Shown here in pieces: positions 25,844-38,866 of a stretch of 64,000 bases of DNA. Each line of letters starts with the position of its first letter. The first letter of the stretch is position 1. The stretch spans positions 15,015,013 through 15,079,012 of the forward strand of contig NC_133616.1 in NCBI RefSeq assembly GCF_964106895.1, written 5' to 3'. The notes under the pieces were generated by a model. It saw nothing but the letters and a program-made list of their open reading frames with translations, was not told where the DNA came from and ran no database searches. A program made the position numbers and the translations under genes. The DNA is from Numenius arquata (Eukaryota; Chordata; Aves; Charadriiformes; Scolopacidae).

Positions 25844-27131
25844 GCAGTGACTCTCAGTTTTGCTTGCAGTTGGTTCTGTTGGAACACTTCCTCCTCCCCG
25901 CCTGAGCTGCAGGATAAGGTGCCTCCATGCAAGTAATTAGTGTGCATGTCACATGGCTGAAGAGAACTTTCACACAGGCAGTTACTACCCATCAGCTGAT
26001 CGGCTATACTCGCTGGACTTTGCTGCTGGGACCCAGTCTGCTCCATGAGTTCAATCAGTGCAGAGACTCTGAGCACTGGCTGAAAGTGCAGGATTGAGGC
26101 CAAAGCAGAGTGAAACAGGAGTCCGTGACAGGATGCAGTAAGGGTTCCTTTTGGTAGACCTAGAGTTGTGTTGTAAGGAGGTAGGGAACAGATTGGAATC
26201 CCAGTTTGTGTGTGGTATCAGGTAGGAGGATGAGGATGTAGAATAAGGGTCTGGGTTATGGAAGAGAAGATATATGATAGAAGAGTAGGGGAAGGAAGAC
26301 AAGAACACATTTGATGTCCAGCTACTGCCACTGTGCAAACAGAATTTAGGAATCCCCTGTGTAGGCCTGGCATGCATTCTTTTTTGCTGCAGACCCATAC
26401 TAATTTATAAATCATCGTTCACCCGTTTGCCACACATCCTATGCACTGTTTCTGCAACTCCTCCTGTGAGTCAACAGTTTAACCACATCAGTGGAAAATT
26501 CACGATAGAAAAAACGAGCCTATGCTGTCATGGTGTTCGGTCACCTTGACTAGTTATAGCTTCTGAGAAAGCAATACATTCTCAGTGTTGATGTGGGACA
26601 TGGGACACCTAACAATTACATTTTTAAACTGTCTCCCCCAAAGGCTAGAAGCGTGTGTAATGACCTCTGATGATTTTCACTGCAGTCTGTAAAGGTGCCT
26701 CGCCCACCTCCCCTCAGGTTTGCTGTTGAAGACTGTTATCTATCATGTGCCACTGAAAAAACACAGATTAAAAATATTCAAGGAAAGGAAAGGAGAGAAA
26801 AGAAAAGGGACTGGGGCATGGGAGGAGAGGTGCTTTTCAATCCAGATTATTTCATTGGTTGAGGTTACAGGACACAGCATTTGTACCAGCAATACAAAGA
26901 AACACAGGATTAGACTAACTGCCTGAGAGGAGTGCTTAGGTGGGGAGTCCCTAAATTACTCTTGCAGTGGAGGAGAAGGAAAGTTGGAACACGGTTTTGG
27001 GACAGTTTGGTTGGTTAGAGAGGAACAAACAATATAAAAACATAGAGTAATTTCTGTGCTACACGTGGGCAGAATCCTTCTTGTTTCCAGCTCCTAACCA
27101 GTGCTGTACTGCAAGGTCTCCCATATAAGCC

Positions 27132-27152
27132 TTTTTTTTTTTTTTTTTTTTT
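27132..27152. repeat. Poly-T run of 21 bases
   Basis: Twenty-one consecutive T on the plus strand, bounded by C on each side. Probably a homopolymer microsatellite or the poly-A end of a minus-strand insertion whose body is not recognisable. Confidence 0.7.
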
Positions 27153-28296
27153 CCACTTTTCTTCCTGGACCGTCTGACCAGTCACAGAACTGCTCAAACC
27201 TCAGAATTGCTTTCATGTAAGCAATCTCATATTCTCTACTGTGAATTTTCTTGTGTGAGCAACACACTTTCAAGGATTGCCAGACATGAAATCAGGCATC
27301 TGAAAAAATGTTCAATCCAGAATGTTAAAGCTTAATTAAATATAAATGCAGCCCCTTATATGATTTCTTAGTTAATACAATTCCTGACACCAGTGACAAA
27401 GACAATGATGTTGCCTCAATATAAACAAAGAGCATGCTCCCACAGCAAAAACATTTGAAAACACAAAACAACGTCAGAAATGTTCCCATGGGAGTCTTAA
27501 TCAAAGACAATGAAGTTTAAAAATGAAAACCCAGTTTAATCCAAACATCTTTAAAAAGAATGTTTCAACAAAAATTTTCCTGAGCCCTTCTGTCCAGGAT
27601 TTGCATAATGTTTAATATACTTTCAATGTCCCGATCCTTTGGACTTTTAAAAAAGTTTATTTTGACATATCAATGATTTTTGATCCCTGATCCTTAGCAG
27701 GTGATATCAGGTTGGTCACAAAGCCTGCTGGCTTCAAAATAACTGGTTAACCTGTGATATAAACCCATTAAAAAAAAAAAAGAAATTCGAAGTTAGGTTA
27801 AATAAGAAGGCATTCAGCTGTGCCTCTGACAATCACAGCAGAAACCCAGCCAGGATCAGTTTTCCATCTGTTGAGAGTCCTTTTTGTAAAGTCAGCTTAG
27901 GTGGAGATGTTCACAAACCTCATTTTCTGAAGCCTTGCTGGTACATGCAGAGTTTCTTCTTTTAAAAAGAACACTTCCTCCTTCCTGCCCTATTCTCCTG
28001 TCTTTTTCCAAGACTCCCTTCTCTTCTGCTAGCCTTACTTTTCCCCTTTTTATCCCATACTAGAATGAGACACCTGGGAAACCTGAGGTAAGTGGGTCAT
28101 GCATCCCCTCCTCCATCACACCCCTGCCATGGAGCCAGATGGATCTCACTGTTCAGCTACTGAGCAGAAGGGAACCCTAATTCATGCAGCACTTTCTCTG
28201 TACAATTATGGTGTGGGTACGTACGTTTTGTGGTGTCATTCCCGGGAGCTTGCACAACAGTGACCTCTAATGGAGTAGGCACTCCCATTACAAATC

Positions 28297-28730
28297 ATAG
28301 CCTCGGAGCATAGTTTAGGTAGGGGGGGACCTCTAGAAGTCATCTTGTCCAACTATCTGCTCAGAGCAGGGCCAGCATCCCCAGATTGCTCAGAGCATTC
28401 TTCAGCTAGGTTTTGACTACATACAAGGATGGAGAATCTGCAGCCGCTCTAGGCTGTTACAGTATTTGATTTCCCTTAATGTTAAAAAAGAGAAAAACCC
28501 ACTTAATTAGGATTTTCCTTTTTTGCATCTTGTTTCCAATGCTTCTTTTTTTCAATTGCCTCTCCTTCTATCTCTGTGCATATCTGAGATGAGTCTGACA
28601 CCTCCCATTAGGTATTTGAAGACAGCAGTAAAGTCTCTGCTTTACCTTATCTCCAGGCTGAACAGGCACAGTTCTCTCAGCTTCTTGTCTCTCATGTCCT
28701 ACTTCCCTGACCACGTACTGTGGGCACAAC
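28297..28730 (-). mobile_element. Degenerate CR1 LINE, minus strand
   Basis: The copy is decayed but the order of CR1 3' landmarks survives on the plus strand: AATCATAG, then ACCTCTAGAAGTCATCTTGT and CCAACTATCTGCTC, AGGATGGAGAATCTGCAG, and finally CTCCAGGCTGAACAGGCACA with CTCTCAGC. The last part corresponds to the reversed LFSLEKRRL region. No open frame is kept. It looks older than the copies at 17 and 21 kb. Confidence 0.75.
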
Positions 28731-31700
28731 AGATTGGGTTGTTGCTGTTATGTGTGCTCAGTGCCTGTCTGCTGCCTTGCCTAACAGGCAAAAAAGTTAT
28801 AGACGGTTTCTTAACTTTAATCATGCAAATTTAGTTGTTTATGAAATCTATTATTTGCAGGCACTTGCATCTGCTGTTTTACAGGGTATGTACAAATGAG
28901 AAGGGGAAATTCAGCAGGGTCTCTCAGTTTTGCTGTCTCCTCACAGAGGCTACAGGCCATGACAGATAAGGAGGCATCATGTACCAGCCTTTCTGCTCCA
29001 AGGGCTAAAGTGTATGGGGAAAAGATAATTTTCAATTTTGTTGTCTCTCAGGATCACACTGCCAAATTTGTTGCTGAGTACTGGCTAGATTGAAAGGTAA
29101 CGCCCATCTGCTGGGTGGGCATTCATTAAAGGGTGGGCCGTTGGATAGATCATTGTTTGCACAGGATACTTTTATCGTGGAGGATAGGACAGCTACTGAA
29201 TGTGGCGGGGAGAAGAGCAGCAGGAAGCAGAAACGTACCAGTAGTCAGATAAGGGAGGTCCGTATAGTGACTGTTTGTTCTTGTGGGCTAGTGCATAAAT
29301 TTGAGCCCTAGCATCTGCTCTTAGAGGCTGAAGAAAAGAGATTTGATTTAAAACTCATGTCATGTAAGCAAACACACATATCAATGGAAATCTAATGGTG
29401 GAATAATGAGTGAATGAGACTGAGGTCCAAAAAAGGATAAGGTGGGACTAGATGTAGAGACAGGACCATTGGGAGATAAACTGCAGGGCCTGCAAGCACT
29501 TTAAGAGATAAAAGACATTGTCAAAAGGATTTGGAAATTCGTTAAAAAAATTACTAAGAGATGGAGCAGATCAATGGTTGTGGCTAAATCATTGTTTTGA
29601 GAGGCTTTGTACAAGAGAAGTAAGTGAGAGCCTGGGGACATGATTTCCAAACATTTTTCTTCTTGAAAGAGAATAAGAAAACCAATTTCCCTATGACATT
29701 GTCAGAATCAAAATGCAGACGCCCTCAGAGGTTTAGAGAAGGGTCATGGTATTGTAGAGGTTGTGACACTTCTCCAAAACTTTGTTACCCAAGTGATTAA
29801 TGGGAAGAAAAGCTGTTAGACATATGTCAGCAGAAATGAAAGGAGCACTCAGCCATAGCTGCAAATCCAAGTTGCACAAGATCCTCCGATCCCCATTTTA
29901 TTCTCTGAAAGTGAACCCCCCAAAGTGGTTAAAAAAAGTATTTTGCCAATATTTATAGGTTGAACATGGCAAATTTCTTGCGTACCCCATTTTTAAGCAT
30001 GTATAATGAATTGTTCTAATGAATTTTCTACAACTTTCAGTGATGACATGACAAGTTGGGGGCCATTGTACACAGCTTCAGTGCAATAACATGGATGGGC
30101 ATTTCTTTTTGTACATTCCTGTGTAATTTTTCCATTCTTAATTTCCTATATACTCCAACTTTTTTCACTGAGGGATGCTGCTGAAGGCAGCTGCTATTTT
30201 TGTTCATTTCATTTTGGATTTTTCCTGTTAACAGTCCTGAACTCTGATGGAGTTTACTTTTATTCCTTTTCAGTTTGTTTGGTTCTCTTAATTAGAATAC
30301 AAAACAGCATGGATGTTCTCCTCCTAAGAAAAGATGTCTTAAAAAGATGACTTTTTATTGAAATGAACCCACAAATCCCACCAGGTTCTTAATCCCAGAG
30401 TGCTGATTCAGTATAGATGATTTACTGATAAATATTAAAACTTTGTACTTAAAACTTAGAACAACAACAAAAAAGTGCATCTTTGGATATCCTTGTGTCA
30501 TCTGTCTTAAACAATCAGGAGACATTCACAGTATACTTACATGAGACAGGTCTGGAATAAATGACTACATAATATCAATAAAAACATTCAAATGATAATG
30601 TTATGAAAAGATATTAGGGGAAATGTTGCTAATTCCCACCTTTGAGTGTTACCGTAGAGAAAGGCAATAACTTTAAGAAAAGGTGGTTGAACACAGTTTC
30701 AAAGAAAGGAATCAAGGTGTGGCAGCTTCTTCTTGAAAGCAAAGTGTTTCGGTGGTTTTTTCCCAATTCTTTCAAACAACTTTGATGCTTTTTAAAATGC
30801 AGATAGCTTGGCAGCACTGGAGAAGGAGATCTATGAGCTCTGCATTAACTTGCGTAACCTACTCTTTGTTAGAGTAGGAGAAACTGACACATAAAATCCA
30901 ATATTTTTCATGTTATAATTCATGTGGCAAAGAGAAAGATTGGGCTAATTTTGTATTTTAGAGTGAAATAAATGAACATGGTATGTTCTGTATCAGCTTC
31001 ACATTTGCATTTGTTTATGAATGTGATTTATCTTTGTCTAATTTACATGCCTAACACATTTCCCTGTCTTAGCGCTTTCTCCCCTGCCCCCCGGCTCAGG
31101 AACAGGAAAAACTATATGGGATGAAGGTTCAGCAAAGGTACTGTTGTTCTGGATTTTAGGGGTTTCTGCAAGTCTGTGTTTTGTCCAGGTTGCAAAATAC
31201 AGTGGTGGGGAAGGTGGGAGTTCCACTTCTCTTAAACAGGTCAAGATGTTGCCTGTTATCTGTGTGAATGGGCTGAGCACAGACGTGGCTGCATGTAGCA
31301 AGTCATGGCTTGCCAATAGTTTTCCTTAATAACATCATGGGGCTCTCATTAATACATTACAGTAATATCATGGGACTCTCAGTTGGCAGCAAGACACTGT
31401 TGAATAACTAGGATGCCAGAGTTTGGGATGTTGTGAGTGCAGTTTGTCCCTCTGTGCTGATCTAGAAGCAACACTGGGCATTACGTATGCACAGAGCATA
31501 GCTGTCATCAAGCACTGTGGACAATTTGCTACTGTTCCACTGCTTGACTGGCTTTACCATTACAATATTTTCCACGGTGTCTTATACAGTGAGCAGAAAA
31601 GTATTTTTGGATTTCATTGGGACAGATGTTCATTTATAATGTTTTTGAAAGTAGCCTAAAGATCAGGAAAAATTTTTTTCTCTCTTAAGTGTTTCTCCAC

Positions 31701-32192
31701 TTTTTGTGCTCCACTTGGGCTTGACAGAAATTGTGCCTGGCTCACAAAGACAATAGTATTGTTAATATTTTATAATTCTTAGCCCATTGAGTTGTGTTTT
31801 GCACAAATCAATTAAAAAATCTGCCGAGTTCCCAGTTATGCAAGACACCTGGGCCTGCTGGTCTTCTGTGGCTATCTGAAGCCCAGTGACCTCAGAGATC
31901 TTTGCAGGAAGGTAGAGGTCCCTTCACACAGGGTTCCTTGTGAGAATGTTCCTTCTGAGTGTGGTTAGACCTTCAGCTTGTCATATAATCATCTGTCATA
32001 CTGTCATGTGTTACTGTGCAGAAACAGTAGGAGTCCACCGATACACAAAAGTTGGCTGGAAAATATTACTCTGAAAGACAAAGGTTCCTTTTTTTTTTTT
32101 TCCTGGTGAAACTAATACTCTTAAAATGTATTGTGATGGCCTTATATCCCTCATATCCCTGTTTTTGCCCATGCCAGAGGAGAAATAGAATC

Positions 32193-32214
32193 CTTTTTTT
32201 TTAAAAAAAAAAAA
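32193..32214. repeat. T10-A12 self-complementary tract
   Basis: Ten T are followed immediately by twelve A, giving a perfect palindromic homopolymer junction. Confidence 0.65.
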
Positions 32215-35200
32215 TGATCAGTTGCTCTTTACTTTCATTTACTTGTATGTAGTTTACAGAAAACACAGCCCAAAGTTTGTGAAACCCACAGCTCTCCTGA
32301 GAGTTCCCTAAACATCAGACCAAAGCTGATTAATGGTTTATGGTAGAACTTTCTGTCTCTATCTTGATGGTGGTTTGCTTTATGTGAAAGATGTGAGGAT
32401 TCTTCAGTTCAGAAAAGGGAAAAGCATCTCTTAGCCTAGTAATTATAGCACTCACTTAAAAGTGGGTAGACCTAGTTTCAATGCACTGCTCTGAACACTG
32501 CTTAGGGTTTTTTTTGACCTGACCAGAGCACCTCTTTCCAACATGTCTGCTTTAGTCACTGAACAATTGAACCGTTGGCATGAAGGTGATGCGGAGTCCT
32601 TTCTAAATGGGCCTGCTAGATCTGATGAGATGGAGGAGGCTACCTCATTTGTGAACCTGATGGAATGAGACAGAAGCCCTCTTAAATGGAGAATGACATA
32701 CGGATAGAATGCTACCATTTTTAAATCTAATGCAGAGCATGGGCTGCACTAGAACTGCATTCTTAAATCCACAAAACTTTATGCTGCTCCTCATGGAGGT
32801 ATTCAAACTCTTGGCTGTCTATCTTATAATGGATCTTTTTTCAGTCTAGGCCTTTCCTACAAGACAAGGGGAAAGACAAAGAGACCCTTGTAGAAACCAG
32901 CATCTCAGCTGGGCCACCTGACTTGGGCAAGTGAGTTAGCACTGGGAAAGTTTATAAGAAAAAGCAAGTTCAAATGACTGAAGGTTGATATGCGCTTCTG
33001 CTCCATGCTAGCTGTAGAAACCTCTCCTTTTTAGAGGAATTTCTCCATTCCTCGTATTTCATGAAGTTGTTGGCCCAAGTTATGGTCACTGTTATATCTC
33101 CAGATTACAGAGATTTTGATCTGGTATAACTCCTTGTGTATCTCTGAGTAGCTTTGCATTCTGAGGTGTGGACTTTTCCTTAAGGCGTGCGGAGTTAGAT
33201 TGCAGATGTTAGATTGATGCATCTAGATGATGCAGACTTAAGTTGCAGATGAATATTAACTTTGAAAATTCTTCCTAAATGGTGGATCTAGGTGTCTAAA
33301 TGATCTGCAGAGGCGCCAAAGGAGGCACCTTCCAGGATTAAATTAATGGATTTAGTTGACAAGGGAAACATTCAAAATGCTAACAGATAAATTTTACACA
33401 AAAATATCACAGTAGACAATCTTAGCAAGCATATCAAGAAACAAACATCCCTAGCTCTGAGATAACCCTTAATATATTTCTCACTCCTCTTTGTCACTTT
33501 ATAAGCCTGAATCCTGTCTAAGGACAAGTGCCTGATTCCACTTTTGGCTGTGCATACTTAGGCGCTCTCTTTCAAAAGCATAACCCAAGGAGGCGTTTCC
33601 TTCATTAAAGAACAGATGGTGAGTACCTTCCTAGTAGTTAGGATTATTTGCTTCAGTCTCAACTCCCAGAATTGCTATATAACGTACAATGTAAACACTT
33701 GTGAATAGGAGGAAGCTTTTTCTGACCATCCAAGGAGACCACTTCACTAAATAGCCGTATATTTTGCATGACAAAAATTTGATCCCAAAGGATTAAAGTA
33801 TTTTGACTATCCTGGAAAAAGACAAAACCCTTTCCAAGATGAATGCTAGAGAACAAGAGCACTGAGCTCCAGCTGAGTTATTTCAGGGCAAGTTACGGTA
33901 CAATAGCTGTTCTCCAGGAACTGCTGGTGTGGAGACTATTTGTCTGTAGTAATATGAGGTGAATGACAGAGGCTGCCACAATTTAAATGTGCAGTTAGTG
34001 ACACTGATGAGGCAACCTGAATGCTTTCCACACTGAGATACCTGGAAAATGTGCTGCACCTCACTTCTTAATTGCTGTTCTACCTCCATATGGATGTTAT
34101 GGCTAAATGGAACCCAGCAGCCCTCCCTGCTTGTCCAGATTTTCTTTAAGTTCTTTTCTTTGCATTTTCTTTTTTTTTTCTCCTTTTTTTTTTTGAAACA
34201 AATGGTAGATCCAAAGATATAACCAAATTCCTTGGTTGACCTGCATCAGAAGATTTATCTGAGTTCTCATGTCTGAAAAGTTCTTCTGCTTCTTATAGTA
34301 TATCTGAGAATTACCAGTATCACTGCAAGAAGACAGGCATGTTAAGGGCTATTTCTCTATGTCAGAAATCAACACAGCTTGTCATGGGTTGAAGCCAAAG
34401 GAAAATAAAGCCTTTTTCCTTTGTGTTCGTCAGCTTCAATCTCACATGAAGCTACACCTGCCAACAGCTATTATTGTAGTTCTAGCATTTTTTCATCTGA
34501 TATTATGTCTAAGTGTTTTGGTTTAAAATTGGCTGTTATGATGGTCATAAATGAAATAGTGAATTCTTTGTTTTTGTCCTCATTTGAATTCTACAGACCT
34601 AGGTCTGTTCTTTTCATCTCTTCCTGTATGCACTAAAAATAGAGTCAGCCTCAAACAGATTGTGCCCAATCTCATGTTCAAAAGGTTCATTGGCTTTTTT
34701 TTTCTTATAGGAATAAGTTTGTTTTCCCAACCACTCCAACCTCTATCTACTGTAAAAATGCCAGAAAACAAACTTTCCTACATTAGTCTTCACTCTACAT
34801 TTTTCAGTTACTTGATTTTCTCTCCTTCTAAAATTCTTTCCTGTCTTCTCATATTGCTATAATACTAGTTTCCACCTGTGCAGCTTCAAAGCAAAGACAA
34901 AGAATGTGATTTGCCTCCTTGGTGAAGCTTCTGGGTTACCTGTGATGCAAAGATGAAAGCACTCCTTTCCCCATAGTGCTATATAACATTGTCAAGGAAA
35001 TATAGTTTTGTGTACGAATTCATGGTTTGCATTACTTTGAATTGTCATTCATATTTGGATTCAGAGAAAACAACCTGGAGACTTGAAAAGATTTAAACAA
35101 AAAAGTGAAACTGTTAATTGTTTATTTTCAAACTGCATTTGGCAACAGCAGAAGTTCTGTGTTCAACATATTTGCATATTTACATAGTTTCTAAACAAAC

Positions 35201-36653
35201 CCTTTTGTGAAAGCAGAATCATGCCAGAAGAGTAACTGTGTGTTTGCCTTGCAAATTTTAATGTAGAATTTTGCAAATAGAAAGGCTTCATGTATAATTT
35301 GGGCTCCTTAATGACCAGCTCAAGTTAGAGAATCTCTGAGGCAACTAGAAATCAGCAGGCAACAGCACAACAGGATGCTAGTTTGATAGAACCTTTGGCT
35401 CTATTCAGATCCTATATATCCATATGTAAAACCAGAGTAAGTGAAATGACTTCAATTGAATTATTGGTGTAAACAAATGTAGCATTTTGCTCTTTATTAC
35501 TCGATTCTATGCAGTGGGACTACAACAGAAATAAATAGAATAAGAAAGAAATATCTATTTTGTATTTTAAATATAAAAATATTACATATGTAAACACTAA
35601 GGCCACTGCTTCAGATTCAGGAAGACTTCAATCATTGTGTAAAACAGAGACAAACCCAACCAAACTCCTCCAAACTTTCTGAAGCATTGTTAAATTTGAA
35701 CTATGTTCTGCATTCAATTTTATTTTGCATTACTATTTTTCAAGTGCTTCTTGCAATGGGCAAAGTTAGACCTTTCCCCCACGAAGACACTGAATTCTAT
35801 AGCGTAGTTCCTTTCTAAGTTTCATGAGATGATACCTTTTTTCCCTTGAAACAAGATTGACAGCTTCAAATAAAGAATACCTCTTTAGCAATATTATCTT
35901 CAGGGAAAGACTGCTTTATTTGGGCATAAGAATCATGTTAAAAGTGTACAAGATACTCCAGGAGTTCTAAACTACTTCCCAGAAAAAAAAAATGGCCTGA
36001 AAAGCTATTCAGATTTCACACTTTTCAACATTTATCTGTAAAATCATTTCTCTTGAAATTATTAATTTAGTTTATTAATAAAATACTTATAGAAGCAGAT
36101 GCATAAGTAAATTTTGGATTTTTAAATTAACTGTCTTTTTAAGGAAACAAATTCTACAGATAAGTAAAAAAGTCCCCCAACTATGCTGAAGATTTACACA
36201 TAAACGGATAAATCTTGAGTGGAGTTTTTTCCCTTTTTATTTTTAGTTATGAAGTACTTCTGAATCAAAACAAGGTAGTGCAATTGCTTTCTGGAAATCT
36301 AATTAAGAGGCTTCAACCATTCCCATTTCTTGCTTGGTGTCACATTGACACTTGACTGTGGAATTCCTCTAGATTCACATACTAATTTGTCTGTTTAGCC
36401 TTGAAAGAAACTGTTTTCCTTAATTTTGAAAAACAGAATCTGTAAGGCACATACAAACCAGTTCACATGATGAAGGAGCTAAAAAGCCTAAAGTTTCTTC
36501 ATGCCCTCAAAAGCAGGAAGTCAGCTGCAAGGAACTGAATTGAAAACTAATAGAAATACATTTAAAGTTCTACAGTCACATCCACTGCAGTTTTCATACT
36601 CAATCTTATGTATCCATGTAATAAAAAGTAAATGAATAGAGCTCTGTACTTAC

Positions 36654-36720
36654 CATAGTTTCAAGCTCTCTGTCTCCCCAAGTCTGCTAAAGATTATGTG
36701 CTGTACTAGACAGAGTCAAA
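36654..36720 (-). CDS. FYB1: FYB1 5' exon: leader plus start codon only (proposed)
   Basis: The minus strand reads GAAACTATG|GTAAGTAC, so an ATG (36656-36654) is followed at once by a perfect donor. Joining it to the large exon at 9906 gives M + DGKTDVKSLMAKF in frame. This is the arrangement of the long mammalian FYB1 isoform. The context A at -3 and G at +4 (from the next exon) is favourable for initiation. The transcription start is not visible, so the right boundary at 36720 is a guess. No other ATG-GTAAGT junction was noticed in the intron, but I could not search exhaustively. Confidence 0.6.
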
Positions 36721-37894
36721 AATGTTCTTTGTCCTTCACTGTGCACTTCCTTTTTTGAAAGTGTATGTGGTCTATCCAGCCTTCACAGGAACAGATATCA
36801 GCAAAATCCTTGTTTTGCATATTATCAGAGACTGAACAGAATTTTTAACAGCATTTGTTTGGGATACACTGCACCACTGTGAAGGACGAATGACAATGAA
36901 TGAGCATTCATACATTTTATGACCTCAAAGATTGTAATGAAAAACAGGTCTATGCTGATGAGAAAATTATGCAGTTATGTTTTTAGTAATCTTTGATAAA
37001 AAGGCCTTTTTTTTTTTTTTTGTTTTTCATACTTGGGGTTCCTGAATTTTCTCATATCCAGGCTTCACTACTAACCTCATTTGTGTCTCCTTCTGGCTCA
37101 GGTTTTCAGGGATGTTTAAAATCTAAAGTAATGTTCTTGCTCCAATAAGCCGAGCTATATTTCTGTTAATTAACCTTTGACTACTCAGCTCTTCATAGCT
37201 GATATTATCAGAAAAATTGTGTTGTCCTGGTCTAACAGGATATTAAAGTTCTGCACTGATGCAGACTTCCTATACACAAAAATTGAAGGAAAAAAGTGTA
37301 TGCAGCCATAAACGTCACTGAGCTGGACCTAGCAAAAAAACCTAAAACCGAGGGCTTAATGAAAAGAGATGAAGGAAGGAAGAAGAAGACTGAAGTACAT
37401 GCTAAATGCAAGGGAGGAAGACAACAATATATTTTGGGTAATGTCCAACTACTAAATAAAAAAATAAGATGAGTTTTCAGTAAGCAAGCTTCTCAGTATG
37501 AAGCAGTGGTGGACAAAAAAAAAGAAAGAAGAGAGTAACAGAAAATACATTATCTGTGTCGCAAGGAAGTTTTGCACTGCATTCTGTGATGAAATCAGGA
37601 TTTCTCCATAATCTCAGCAATAGAGCTCTGAAAGGATTGCTGCATTGCTCTAAGTCCCAAACCACTGGTTTTCATTTAAACTTTCAATGTAATATATCTA
37701 TATTTTCTATTATATAGATAATAGCAAATACTACCGCAGATACCTATAGTGGCAATTAGCAAGCATACTATCCGTTTTCTAAAAAGCAGAAAATTACTAG
37801 GGTGGCTACAGGTTTATTTGCTTGATCACAACATTATGCAACTGAAAGAACAGATTTGAAAAAACAATTTGAAAGAGAAAAAATAGGTGTATGT
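36721..37894. other. Spacer, no gene seen
   Basis: AT-rich DNA upstream of the proposed FYB1 5' exon. It contains a T run at about 37007-37022 and short frames without homology. Apart from the ETS-like motif, nothing could be assigned. Confidence 0.6.
36744..36752 (-). promoter_or_regulatory. ETS/PU.1-type motif upstream of FYB1 5' exon
   Basis: The minus strand reads AAGGAAGTG about 90 bases upstream of the proposed FYB1 ATG. This is the core recognised by ETS factors such as PU.1, common in TATA-less blood-cell promoters. Position and orientation suit a FYB1 promoter. A single 9-mer match is weak evidence. Confidence 0.35.
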
Positions 37895-38860
37895 AGCTAC
37901 GTCTAAGGTAGGTTTCATTAAAGATGGATTATGTCTGAGTAACTTAGTATCTGTTTTACAAAGGTTAACTGGCATTTTAGGCGAAGGTAATACAATTAAC
38001 TTGATCTGTCTAGATTTAAGCAGATTATTTCATATAATGTCCTTTGTTGGATTTTAAGTGTTGAGAGTCGAGAGAGGATGTGACCTGTGAGGAAGACTGC
38101 GAGGTAGATAAGGAGCTGGTGAAAGCAACATCAGTTTAGAAGTGGAATGTGAATTCCTGTGTTTAACTGGGATTACTAGCAGTGTTCTGCAGGCATAAGT
38201 CATGGGGCAGATTCTGCTCAGCACTTGGATCAGGAGCCTTGTTCAAGAGCTAGGCCTATACCGATGTTATCTGAAGATGTACTAAACGGAATGGTTCTAC
38301 TAATATGGGGGATAATCAGGTCAACACACAGGAAGAATGAGAAGACTTTGTGTATTGGAGTGATAGAAGTCAACCAAAGTTTAATAATAAAGTCATATAC
38401 ATAGAGCTAAGAACAAGAATTTTTGCTTTGAGCCAGAGAGATGGTATGAGTCACTAACGTAACATGCACATATGAAAAGCACATGTGATTCAAACACACG
38501 GTAGGCAAATGATTTCAGGAGATGCAGGAAAAGAATTTGTGCAGAGCACTGATGAGACCTCAATTAGAGTATTGTGTGCAGTTCTAGTCAACTATACTGA
38601 GTGACTATGTTGAGTGACACAGGTACAGGTGAAGTCTTCTAGCATGAGTAGAAGGGCTTCTTAGCTTCTGAAAGGACACTAAAAGGGCTTGCCTTGTCTA
38701 ACTTAAGGAAGTGGAGATGAAATCAGCTATGACAAGGTCTGGTACCAAGGAAGAATGATTATTTATACTAAAAGATAAAGCATTGAAATTGAATGAGTAT
38801 AAATAGGTTGCAAGTACATTTAAAGTGGGAATTAGACAAAAATTTATATTCATTTGTATT
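37895..38860 (+). mobile_element. Ancient CR1/L3-type LINE, plus strand, heavily decayed
   Basis: Plus-strand translation with broken frames still shows LINE RT landmarks in the right order. NLICLDLSRLFHIM (about 38000-38040) stands for the usual LDFSKAFD block. GITSSVLQA...GQILLSTW (about 38170-38230) stands for SGVPQGSVLGPLLFNIF. A block near 38545-38590 resembles ALMRPQLEYCVQF. No octamer tail or long frame survives. It is clearly older than the other CR1 copies here. Confidence 0.6.
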
Positions 38861-38866
38861 AATTTA

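Larger units (their letters stand above)
9907..36653 (-). other. FYB1: FYB1 intron 1 (about 26.7 kb)
   Basis: The interval runs between the large coding exon and the proposed ATG-only exon. It holds CR1 copies near 11.8, 17.1, 21.4, 25.8 and 28.3 kb, a GC-rich island at 22.7-23.9 kb and simple tracts. Stretches 9907-11834, 12655-17047, 18606-21426, 23900-25770 and 28730-36653 show no recognisable gene. Their open frames are short, lack homology and are not flanked by convincing splice sites. Whether this is truly one intron depends on the exon proposed at 36654. Confidence 0.55.
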
